A stretch of 64,000 nucleotides of DNA from the NCBI RefSeq assembly GCF_038066715.1, contig NZ_JBBUKT010000002.1, positions 620,001 through 684,000 of the forward strand, written 5' to 3'. Below, piece after piece: positions 51,201-58,679 of this stretch (the first letter of the stretch is position 1; the number at the start of each line of letters is the position of its first letter). This stretch comes from Luteolibacter sp. Y139 (lineage in GTDB: Bacteria; Verrucomicrobiota; Verrucomicrobiia; Verrucomicrobiales; Akkermansiaceae). The position numbers and the translations under genes are program-made. The notes under the pieces were generated by a model. The model was not told the DNA's origin, searched no databases, and saw nothing but the letters and a program-made list of their open reading frames with translations.

Positions 51201-53674
51201 GCATCCTTCTCCGCCACGATCCACTCGGTCTGGGCCGAGAAGATCTGCGCCAGATTCCCACCGATGTTCTCCGAGTAGTACTGCGTGTCCGGCAGCGCGA
51301 CCACGGTGAAGAAGTCCGACTCCGAGGCATTGCCGATGTTGCGGCCGTAGAACTTCACCTGAAGGTTGCCGCCGTTCAGGTCATTGACATTGGCGGACAG
51401 TTGGCCGACTCGTGGCACGTCGATCGCGGCATCGGCGGGCGAGGCCAGCGAAATGGTGGGCGGCACATCCAGATTGAACGGTGCCCCGGTGGTGCGGATC
51501 ACGCCGTTGGCAAGCGTCCCATCGATAGCCGTGCCCGCACTGCTGAAGAGCGTGGTGCCGGAAGTTTCATCCATCGCGTAGCGGGCGACGAGACCCTGTG
51601 CGGAGGAAACCTGGCTGTTGATGGTGGATTGGATCTCGTCGAGACCGCGCGCCGTGTTCCAGATGCGCACTTCATCCATCTGACCTTGGAAATAGCCCTC
51701 GCGCGCACCGGTCGAATTCATCGCAGTGCCGAGGCTTGCGTGCTGGATCGAAAGGTTCTGCGGAACCTGGCCGTCCGTGCTGACGGTGGCCTCTTCCTTG
51801 CCATTGAGATAAAGCGTCCAGGCAGTGCCGTCGAACGTAACGGCAGCGTGTTGCCAAACACCGACCGGCACCACCGTCTGTCCCAAGGCAGGATGATTGA
51901 GCCCCGTGTTCGCATCTTCGAAATCCGCCGCCAGCTTGCCGGTGGCGACATCGATGCCCATGAAGTAGTTGCAATTGATGTTCGCCGGCGTGTCGGCTTC
52001 ACCGCGGCCTTTCGCGATCAGCGGAATGGCAGTCACACCACCGGATCCGGTGCCCGCACCGACACCGCCCGCCTCACGCTTGAACCAGCACTCGATGGTG
52101 AAGGTGGAGAGCTTCAGCGCCGGATTGTCGCCGAAGGTGACGTAGTCATCCACGCCATCGAAGAACAGGCCATCGGTCCCGGCAGGCGGGGCCACGGAAA
52201 TCGTTGCCGCAGTGGAGGTGGTGTATCCGCCCTTGTCATCGATCGCCCGTGCCTTCAGGTCGTGCGTGCCAAGACCAGCGTCGTTCCACACGAATTCATA
52301 GGGAGCGGTGAGATCTTCGCCTAGCAGCGTGTCCCCGTCGTAAAACTGCACCTTGGTCACCGCGGTGTCGTCGGTGGCGGTGGCCGTCAGCGTGACCGGC
52401 GCTCCGAAGATCGCATTCGTGCCGCCGGCAGGCGAAGTGAGGCTCACGACCGGCGGAGGATTGGTGGCGAACAGCGCGAAACTGAAGCCCACTTCGTTCG
52501 CCGCCAGGTTCTGCAGGCCCGGGTTCGCCGTCGCAGTGCCCGGGATGTCGCGTCCTTCGATCACCCAGCGGTTGTTTGCGCCGTCCCATGCGAAGCTCCA
52601 GATGTTGTCGCCGCGGTTGGTGCCGCTGACGATGGAACCTTCCGGGCTGATCAACAGCACGCTGTTGGAATCATTACGACCGGGAGAGGAAAGATACCAT
52701 TGGCCGGTGCCACCTTTCGTGACGGTGAAGGTGCCGGAGTTCGCGACCGCGTCACCCTCGGCATCGATGCGTCCCATCGCCGCCACATCGCTGTGACCGG
52801 AGGGGATGTAAACAAAGGCCACCGGATCGTTTTCGAAGCTGAAGGCGTCGGCTCCGTTGTCCTTGCAGATCAGCGTGAAAGTGCCGTCCGCGTTGGCAGA
52901 GGAAAGGGCATAGTTGTCCTCGTTCTTGCCGCCGGTGACGAGCAGAATGCCATTCTGGCTGGTGGCAGGCACCGCAGCGAAGGTGCCGCGTGAAGCGTTA
53001 TAGCCGCCAAGCCGCAGCGTGTAGAAGCCGGCATTGGCGGTGCTGTCAAAGACCGTTGAGGTGCCCGGATCGGTCGCGCCGCTGGTCACGGTGAACCCGG
53101 CGCTCTTGCTCGCGAAGCCGGTCATCGCGCCGTTGTTGTCGGTGTTCGTCACCCAACCGCCGAGCCAGTCGGTGTACTTGAAGTAGCCGAAGGATTGGCT
53201 CGTATTCCATTCGTCGCCGGACGGGAAGAAGGTCGCGGCGTCAGTGGTGGTGATCGCCGTATTGCCGATGTTGATGGAGCTGGAATAGCCATCATAGGTG
53301 ATCCCGATGTTGCCGGGCGATTGAATCGCCGGCGTGGCGAAGCCGAGACCTGCTCCAATCGGATTCGGCGTGGTGCCCTGGTTGCTGCGGCCATTCTCGC
53401 GCAGCGAAACCATTAGGATGCCATTCGTCACATCAGCGGAAGGCGTCGCGCCATCGAAGCGCAGGCCGAAGTCACCGCGCGTGCCGCCCACATAGGTGGC
53501 GCCATTGCTTTGCGACAGCGCACCGGAAACGCCAGTTGCGCTGTTTCCCGTGTCGTTCTGGGTGATGGCGAGATTCCCGATAAGGGGGACTGCTCCGAAT
53601 GCCGGCGAGAGCAGGCAGGCAGTGAGGGAAGTGATGGCGAGCCGGGCTCGGCCCTGAGGAGAGGTATGGTGCAT
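48278..53674 (-). CDS. Giant secreted metallophosphoesterase with Ig, LamG and Calx-beta domains
   Basis: 1798 residues. Signal peptide (RLAITSLTACLLSPAFGA). Order: unknown beta-rich module (about 30-400); Ig-like (about 405-495, SLTSPAGGTNAIFGAPVTLTATATDD); LamG (505-690, LFFDGVDDYVTFGDNPAL); calcineurin-like metallophosphoesterase (785-1080) with ALPDTQYYSE, HLGDITDNGD, VGNHDQTPNGD, THHMVNTG and HGGHIHGEG giving the metal ligands; second Ig-like (1140-1230); a second copy of the N-terminal module (about 1240-1550); Calx-beta (1557-1662); D-x-D-x-D-G segment (1678-1695); and a C-terminal module. Likely an exported phosphatase or phosphodiesterase anchored on the surface. Substrate unknown. 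Confidence 0.85.
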   Translation of the reverse strand: MHHTSPQGRARLAITSLTACLLSPAFGAVPLIGNLAITQNDTGNSATGVSGALSQSNGATYVGGTRGDFGLRFDGATPSADVTNGILMVSLRENGRSNQGTTPNPIGAGLGFATPAIQSPGNIGITYDGYSSSINIGNTAITTTDAATFFPSGDEWNTSQSFGYFKYTDWLGGWVTNTDNNGAMTGFASKSAGFTVTSGATDPGTSTVFDSTANAGFYTLRLGGYNASRGTFAAVPATSQNGILLVTGGKNEDNYALSSANADGTFTLICKDNGADAFSFENDPVAFVYIPSGHSDVAAMGRIDAEGDAVANSGTFTVTKGGTGQWYLSSPGRNDSNSVLLISPEGSIVSGTNRGDNIWSFAWDGANNRWVIEGRDIPGTATANPGLQNLAANEVGFSFALFATNPPPVVSLTSPAGGTNAIFGAPVTLTATATDDTAVTKVQFYDGDTLLGEDLTAPYEFVWNDAGLGTHDLKARAIDDKGGYTTSTAATISVAPPAGTDGLFFDGVDDYVTFGDNPALKLSTFTIECWFKREAGGVGAGTGSGGVTAIPLIAKGRGEADTPANINCNYFMGIDVATGKLAADFEDANTGLNHPALGQTVVPVGVWQHAAVTFDGTAWTLYLNGKEEATVSTDGQVPQNLSIQHASLGTAMNSTGAREGYFQGQMDEVRIWNTARGLDEIQSTINSQVSSAQGLVARYAMDETSGTTLFSSAGTAIDGTLANGVIRTTGAPFNLDVPPTISLASPADAAIDVPRVGQLSANVNDLNGGNLQVKFYGRNIGNASESDFFTVVALPDTQYYSENIGGNLAQIFSAQTEWIVAEKDARKIGFVLHLGDITDNGDTPVAGEWANARNALYALENPTTTMQAEGVPYIVAVGNHDQTPNGDADGTTTNFNTYFGVHPTTGVNHFANKSYYGGTSEPTKADNNYTLFTAGGMDFIVISLEYDTTPDAADLDWADALLKAYPTRRGIVITHHMVNTGNPASFSTMGKAIYDSLKDNPNLILMHGGHIHGEGRRSDTFEGRTIHSILADYQGRTNGGDGWLRIMTFRPTLNRIDVQTYSPTLDQYETDADSQFSLDVNLSGGVGPFTEVGNVTVPAGVATVNWAGLESGGRYEWYAEVSDGTSTIRTPVRSFTAEGAVFPPTVALTSPANGTQFAAPANITLQATASDLDGTVTKVGFYSGTTLLGEDTTAPYSFDWANVPAGSYTIIAKATDEEGIVTAANPISVQVLVDPAAPNVKTASAGLFEGNWTVAGTSAAPRSFVNPGSNTGDISLVVNGSPVPFLSGVTAVANWNNGGQSADNIVSAFSSSGNALVSVADNSNPNAAGANPTTTEESAGTAVAFLPFSGGFTGALVDPDGHVLASNLPAGVEVNKTGSGLYTVTGLSISGNLLAFPNGNVGSTDGDNVLSVKISSGTWIIDVRDNAGTSQDASFSFVYLPYSTPGVFSGMIRTTGSPAILNGALNDAGGNVTVNANYYDLTIGDGTVVNPSNSALFLTADAATSGTAAENIISYTANGNSFRVFTQDLPELNGNFQAIDVRFMVVPFALSHEAEVIMPTVSIEATDATGGEYGADQSLAFTVTRTGPTTGALAVSYTTSGTATGSDIAPLSGTIEIPAGQSSAVIPVTILADDEAEGDESLALTLSASGGYNLGTSSASATIADRPLQAFLKEHQLGAADSDSDNDGVANVLEYYMGTDGSNDGSRATVTAVAAASGSFTARFPHAKGATDVTATVEWSTDLTNWHHTGESNGSQTAAIAVQAVSPAEDDPETLEAVLTVTDGPAPSSIYLRLTVTP

Positions 53675-53822
53675 GGGGCGTTAAAAACGCCCGAGGCATC
53701 TACCTGCGATTCACCATCCGCGAACCTGCATTGTGTGAGGAAATCGGGACGTGAAACTTTAGTCACGTGAAAGGAACCCGTGCCACATCCCAAGTGACGG
53801 AATGGTCAGGAAGCCACTCCTG

Positions 53823-54902
53823 TTAGAGCACCTTCTCGAACACCCTCGAATCACGCCCGCTTTCCTCAAGCTGCCGGCGACGAGGCTCTGGCAAGGCGTC
53901 CGGCCCCGCCAAGGTATAGCTCACCCGGTTCTCGAAAAAGTCCGCCGCACGCGTGGTCAGCGCGAAGACCCGCGGCAAGCCCTTCTCGCGGGCCACCTGC
54001 TCGGCGTGCTTCACCAGATCCACGCCATAGCCGCGGCCTTCATGATTGAGCTTCACATACAGGCAAGCGACTTCCGCAGTGTGATCCCCCGGGTATTCAT
54101 GCAGCGCCACGCAGCCGACCACGTTGTCGTCGATCGCCATGACGTAGTAGTCACCGATCTTGGCCTGGATGTCCTCATACGTGCGGGCCACCAGCTTGGT
54201 CCGCCGCACCGAGCGGCCGATCATGCCGAGCAGCTCGGGAATATCTTCCTCCCGCAGCGGCCGGATCTCCCGGTAGCTATCGGCGTGAATCATCGTGCCC
54301 ACACCTTCGTTTGAGAAGAGCTCGTCGATCAGCACACCTTGGCGGCGGCCATTGAGCACATGGACGCGCGGCACTCCCTTGCGACACGCCTCCGCGGCAG
54401 CCCGCAGCAGGTCAGCACCCGTCACCGTTCCCGAACCTGCCAATTCATCGGCATCCGCCGCCCGCACCGCAGGCACCGGCTCGCCATCGATGAGAATCGC
54501 CTCTTCTAACAGCGCGATCAATTTCACCGCGCCGATCCCGAGCGTGAAATCGACGACCTGCGGATCAAGCGGATCATTCGACGAGGCGTCGGCCACCACC
54601 GTCTGCCCACGGCCGAGGATGGCTCGAGCCTCCTCCACCGCACCCGGGTCACCGAGCGGGCGGGTGAGTCGGGCCGACATAATCTCGCACTCCAGCGTCC
54701 AGTCGTAGAGATCCTTGATGTCGCCACCCAGCACCCCGAGAATCAGCTTCACTCCCACATCTTCCATCGCCGCGAGATCCAGCAGGCTTTCCGCGATCGC
54801 GGGCTCGGGCAAAAGCCCGGCATCAATGAGCACGACGAAAACCTTCCCGCGGAACTGCGGGACATACTGGAGCACCGCTCGAAAATCACCCTGGTCGGCC
54901 AC
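53823..54902 (-). CDS. argA: N-acetylglutamate synthase-like protein (AAK + GNAT)
   Basis: 359 residues from a GTG at 54902. The C-terminal GNAT domain (about 215-359) has IRPLREEDIPELLGMIG, VACLYVKLNHEGRGYGVDLVKHAEQ and VFALTTRAADFFENR, as in ArgA. The N-terminal amino-acid-kinase-like part (1-210) keeps RGKVFVVLIDAG, ADELAGSGTVTGADLLRAAAEACRKGVPRVHVLNG, but is shorter than in E. coli ArgA (443 residues) and lacks an evident GGxA phosphate loop. So it acetylates glutamate for arginine synthesis, with a degenerate regulatory half. It is divergent from the sensor kinase gene. Confidence 0.8.
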   Translation of the reverse strand: MADQGDFRAVLQYVPQFRGKVFVVLIDAGLLPEPAIAESLLDLAAMEDVGVKLILGVLGGDIKDLYDWTLECEIMSARLTRPLGDPGAVEEARAILGRGQTVVADASSNDPLDPQVVDFTLGIGAVKLIALLEEAILIDGEPVPAVRAADADELAGSGTVTGADLLRAAAEACRKGVPRVHVLNGRRQGVLIDELFSNEGVGTMIHADSYREIRPLREEDIPELLGMIGRSVRRTKLVARTYEDIQAKIGDYYVMAIDDNVVGCVALHEYPGDHTAEVACLYVKLNHEGRGYGVDLVKHAEQVAREKGLPRVFALTTRAADFFENRVSYTLAGPDALPEPRRRQLEESGRDSRVFEKVL

Positions 54903-55046
54903 GCCCGATTTCTAGCAGGGATCGGGACGCCTGCAACCGTTTGGGCCGTCTTGATTAACCGGTCCGGGGTATTTGCCATCCCGGCGGCGGGGAGGTCCGA
55001 TGGTGTCCTCGACAATCTGCCTCTTCGTCCCTCAAACTGTGCCACC

Positions 55047-57818
55047 GTGCGACTCCTGCTCGCCATCTTCCTCCTGACCCTGCTGCCGCTCCTTTCCGCC
55101 GAGCGCCCGCGGGCCATGGTCCGGCAATGGCAGTCGGAGGACGGCCTGCCGGGAAACGTGGTGCGCTCGATGGTCCAGGCGGCCGATGGCTACCTCTGGG
55201 TCGCCACCGCGGAAGGCATCGCCCGCTTCGACGGCATCGATTTCGACGCCATCGAACCGGATGGCGAGCTGCGCCAATTGCGCTTCGCCTTTTGGCGGAT
55301 GTTTGCCCCGGAGGATGGCAGCGTGTGGGTGGCCACCTTCCAGGGCGGGCTCTTCCGCATCCGTGACAGCCGCCTGGAGCGCGTCGTCCACGAAGTCGCG
55401 AGGTCGCGGCCACCATTGATCAACCAGCTGATCCTCGATGGCAGCGGAGTCATTCACTTCCTCCGCGGCGAGGAAATCTGGAAGGTGGAGAATGGCACGC
55501 CGTCGCAGGTGGAGAAGCCGTCACAGGACCTGATCGACCGCTTTGCCCGGGACCACGAGAAGCAGATCGCTGGCGGTCGTGCGGTGGATGGCGTGGCTGC
55601 GGGGACTGTGGCACAACTCCACACCAGGGACGGCCGCCTCTGGGCCGCCGATGCGACGGGCCGCTTGGTGATCGACGGTGAAACGCCGGTCGACCTGCCG
55701 GGTGTGGCCTCTCCCTACGTCTTCAATGAACTGCTGGAAGACCGCGAGGGCAACGTCTGGGTCGCGACACCACTCAGTGGCCTGGCTCGCGTGCGACGCA
55801 GCCGGGTCGAGCCGCTTTCCACCACCGATGGCCCTGAGCCCGCTGCGTTCGGCGTGATGCAGGACCGCTCCGGCGTCTGGTGGATCGCCAACCGCCGCGG
55901 CGGGATCGACCGCTGGACCGAAGAAGGAGGAGTGGAGCACTTGGAACTCGTGCCCACCGGTTACCAGCGGCCGGTGGCGACCATGTTCGAGGACGCCAAG
56001 GGGCAACTATGGGTGGCTGCACGCGGCGGCTCGGTCTTCCTGAGAAAGCCAGATGGTTCCTTCGCCCAGCAGTTCCAGAGAACCCAGGTGCCGTCCAAGG
56101 TGCGAACGATGCAACAGGATGGCCAGGGAGTCTTGTGGTTCGGAGGGACGCAAGGTCTTGCCTCCTATGATGGCACGGCCGTGCACGTGTATGGCGAGAG
56201 CGATGGGTTTCCCAAATGCGAGGTGACCGTGCTCATGCGCGATCACGATCGCATGCTGGTCGGCACCAATGACGGTCAGGTCTTCGCCGGCGGCAGTCGC
56301 GGCTTCCGGCTATTGGGGAATCCCGCACCGCTCAAGCACTGGTGGGTTTCCGGCCTCCTCGCCGTGTCTCCGGACGAGCTGTGGGCGACCACGCTGGGCG
56401 GCGGCGTCTTCCTCTGGAATGGCAAGTCATGGCAGCAGTTCGCCGCGGACGATGGCTTGCCGGATGCGCGTCTCACCAGTGTCCTCAGCGACGACCGCGG
56501 GCACCTGTGGTTCGGTTCTCTGGGTGGCATCCTTCGAGCGAGCCGCCAGGAATTCCTCGATCGCGCGAACAAGCCGGACCGCCAGATCCACTGGCTCAGG
56601 CTCGATCGCTCGGACGGCTTGCCGACCCGCGAGTGCATCGGCGGATACCAGCCCGCAGGCTGGAAGGGGAAAGACGGGCGACTCTGGTTTCCCACCGGCA
56701 GCGGCGTGGTGCGCGTGCGTCCGGATTTAGTGGAGGTGAATAAGGTGCCGCCACCGGTCTATCTCCGCAGCACGCGCATCAATGGCGTCCAGCCGGAAGA
56801 GCAGGACGGCAGGATCGAAGCCGGCCCCGGCCGCTCGCGCGTCGAGTTCCGCTTCGTCGGACTCAGCTACAGCGCACCGGAAAAAGTCACCTATCGCGCT
56901 CGCCTCCAAGGCCTCGATGATTCCTGGCGCGAACTCGGCAACCAACGCTTCGCCGCCTACGAAGCCGTGCCGCCCGGGCGCTATACCTTCGAGGTAATGG
57001 CGGTGAATGGCGACGGCGTGTGGAGCAAACAGGCCGCCCGCGTGGCCATCCGCATCAAGCCGCACTTCTGGGAGTCGGCATGGTTCATCTTCACCGTCAC
57101 CGCACTCACGCTGGCATGCACCGCCACCATTGGCTGGTACCTCGCACGCCGCCGCATGAAGCAGCGCATCCAGGCGCTCAAGATCAAGAATGCCCGCGAA
57201 GGCGAGCGCACCCGCATCGCACGCGACCTCCACGATGACCTCGGCGCGAGCCTGACGGAAATCTCGATCCTCTCCGCGCTCGCCGCCGAAGGCGGAGACG
57301 AAAGCACCATGCGCCCTGCGCTCGACCAACTCTCTAACAAGGCCAAGGCCGTCGTTGGCACGCTCGATGAAATCGTCTGGGCCGTGAACCCGCGCGACGA
57401 CACCTTGCGGTCGCTCGTCGACTACCTCGCCGCCTTCGCCCGCGAGTTCCTCGACACCGCCGGCATCGCCCTGCGCACCGATATCCCACGCAATATCCCC
57501 GAGACACCTCTCGATGCTCCCGTTCGCCACGGAGTCTTCCTCGCCGCGCGTGAAGCGCTGAACAACTTGGTCAAGCACTCGAAGGCCACCCAAGCGCGCC
57601 TCGCGGTCCTGCATGAGCCGACCAAGCTCGAGATCCGCATCGAGGACAACGGCCGCGGCTTTTCTCAGGAATGGGAGGCCAAGGGCTACGGCGTCGCCAA
57701 CCTCCGCGAGCGGATGCAAGCCGCCGGCGGCGATTGCTCCATTTCCAGTATAGCAGGCGAGGGGGTAACCGTAACCCTGACCTTGCCACTGCTTGCCGAC
57801 CCATCAACCCAAGCCTAA
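55047..57818 (+). CDS. Sensor histidine kinase with periplasmic beta-propeller
   Basis: 923 residues from the GTG at 55047, giving a signal anchor (RLLLAIFLLTLLPLLSA). Residues 25-610 form two-component regulator propeller blades (Reg_prop; e.g. QWQSEDGLPGNVVRSMVQAADGYLWVATAEG repeated as FGGTQGLASYDG, WFGSLGGILRAS). A Y_Y_Y domain follows (about 625-690, FRFVGLSYSAPEKVTYRARLQGLDDSW). One TM helix lies near 700. The HisKA_3 phospho-acceptor is His729 (IARDLHDDLGASLTE), followed by an HATPase_c domain ending GRGFSQEWEAKGYGVANLRERM. Propeller sensors of this kind often sense polysaccharide fragments. Its response regulator follows 10 bases later. Confidence 0.92.
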   Translation: MRLLLAIFLLTLLPLLSAERPRAMVRQWQSEDGLPGNVVRSMVQAADGYLWVATAEGIARFDGIDFDAIEPDGELRQLRFAFWRMFAPEDGSVWVATFQGGLFRIRDSRLERVVHEVARSRPPLINQLILDGSGVIHFLRGEEIWKVENGTPSQVEKPSQDLIDRFARDHEKQIAGGRAVDGVAAGTVAQLHTRDGRLWAADATGRLVIDGETPVDLPGVASPYVFNELLEDREGNVWVATPLSGLARVRRSRVEPLSTTDGPEPAAFGVMQDRSGVWWIANRRGGIDRWTEEGGVEHLELVPTGYQRPVATMFEDAKGQLWVAARGGSVFLRKPDGSFAQQFQRTQVPSKVRTMQQDGQGVLWFGGTQGLASYDGTAVHVYGESDGFPKCEVTVLMRDHDRMLVGTNDGQVFAGGSRGFRLLGNPAPLKHWWVSGLLAVSPDELWATTLGGGVFLWNGKSWQQFAADDGLPDARLTSVLSDDRGHLWFGSLGGILRASRQEFLDRANKPDRQIHWLRLDRSDGLPTRECIGGYQPAGWKGKDGRLWFPTGSGVVRVRPDLVEVNKVPPPVYLRSTRINGVQPEEQDGRIEAGPGRSRVEFRFVGLSYSAPEKVTYRARLQGLDDSWRELGNQRFAAYEAVPPGRYTFEVMAVNGDGVWSKQAARVAIRIKPHFWESAWFIFTVTALTLACTATIGWYLARRRMKQRIQALKIKNAREGERTRIARDLHDDLGASLTEISILSALAAEGGDESTMRPALDQLSNKAKAVVGTLDEIVWAVNPRDDTLRSLVDYLAAFAREFLDTAGIALRTDIPRNIPETPLDAPVRHGVFLAAREALNNLVKHSKATQARLAVLHEPTKLEIRIEDNGRGFSQEWEAKGYGVANLRERMQAAGGDCSISSIAGEGVTVTLTLPLLADPSTQA

Positions 57819-57828
57819 TCTACCTACC

Positions 57829-58503
57829 GTGTCTGCAAAACCCGAGACCACTGACGTCGCCATCGTTGAAGACAATGCCGCCCTCGGCAGCAGCCTGAAG
57901 AAGGTGGTCGAGTCAGACCCGACCTTGCGTTGCATCGGCGTGTGGACCACGGCCGAGGACGCACTGAAAAAGATCGATGCCTTCCGCCCGCAGATCGTGC
58001 TGATGGACATCAATCTGCCCGGCATGTCCGGCATCGAGGCCACCGCCCGGCTGAAGCAACACCTGCCGGACGTGAAGGTGGTGATGGTCACGGTCTATCG
58101 CGACCACGACAAGATCTTCGCCGCATTGAAGGCCGGCGCCTGCGGCTATCTGCTCAAGCGCTCGAACCCCGCGGAAGTCCGGGAGGCCATTCTCGACGTC
58201 CGCACCGGTGGCGCACCGATGAGCCCGGAGATCGCCCGCCGTGTGGTCGAAGCCTTCCACCAGCCAGTGAAAGCCGAACCGTCTCTCCTTGACGAAGTAA
58301 AACTCTCCAAGCGCGAGACCGAGATCCTCGAACTGCTTTGCGAAGGCCTCGCCAACAAGGAAATCGCCGACCGGCTGGACATCTCCGTGGAGACCGTCCG
58401 GGTCCACCTGAAGCACGTCTACGAAAAGCTCCACGTGCGCTCGCGAACCGAGGCCGCGATGAAATACCGCGACTCTCGCGAAGAACCGAGGTTTCCAATT
58501 TAA
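57829..58503 (+). CDS. NarL/LuxR-family response regulator
   Basis: 224 residues from the GTG at 57829, just past the kinase stop. The receiver domain has VAIVEDNAALGSSL, phospho-acceptor Asp60 (VLMDINLPGMSGIEATARLK) and MVTVYRDHDKIFAALKAGACGYLLKRS. The LuxR-type HTH is at about 155-215 (LSKRETEILELLCEGLANKEIADRLDISVETVRVHLKHVYEKL). It forms a two-component pair with the propeller kinase. A 7-2-7 inverted repeat at 58562-58577 downstream of the gene is a candidate binding site, for control of the beta-strand repeat gene. Confidence 0.92.
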   Translation: MSAKPETTDVAIVEDNAALGSSLKKVVESDPTLRCIGVWTTAEDALKKIDAFRPQIVLMDINLPGMSGIEATARLKQHLPDVKVVMVTVYRDHDKIFAALKAGACGYLLKRSNPAEVREAILDVRTGGAPMSPEIARRVVEAFHQPVKAEPSLLDEVKLSKRETEILELLCEGLANKEIADRLDISVETVRVHLKHVYEKLHVRSRTEAAMKYRDSREEPRFPI

Positions 58504-58561
58504 CTAACCCTGCGTGGCCGATTCGGCCGCGTTCAGGGCTTTCGGCGTTATGGGTCGAAAC

Positions 58562-58577
58562 TACCCCCATTGGGGTA
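58562..58577. promoter_or_regulatory. NarL-type 7-2-7 inverted repeat
   Basis: TACCCCC, AT, TGGGGTA. NarL-family regulators bind TACYYMT heptamers arranged as inverted repeats with a 2-base spacer; both half-sites match at six of seven positions. It lies 59 bases after the NarL-type regulator stop and 103 bases before the ATG of the repeat protein. The link to that regulator is inferred from position and motif only. Confidence 0.5.
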
Positions 58578-58679
58578 ATCGACGGTTATGTGGGCATGAT
58601 GGATAACGATTCTTGTATTGCCGGGATACCGGCAATGCCTCCTTCCCAAGGGAGAAAAACCCTCAAAACCCCATAACCC

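Noticed and set aside
48251-52324. Two long plus-strand frames (625 and 715 codons) opposite the metallophosphoesterase
   Set aside because: They lie antisense to a gene with clear signal peptide, Ig, LamG and phosphoesterase domains; their own sequence is rich in Arg, Gly and His and unrecognised.
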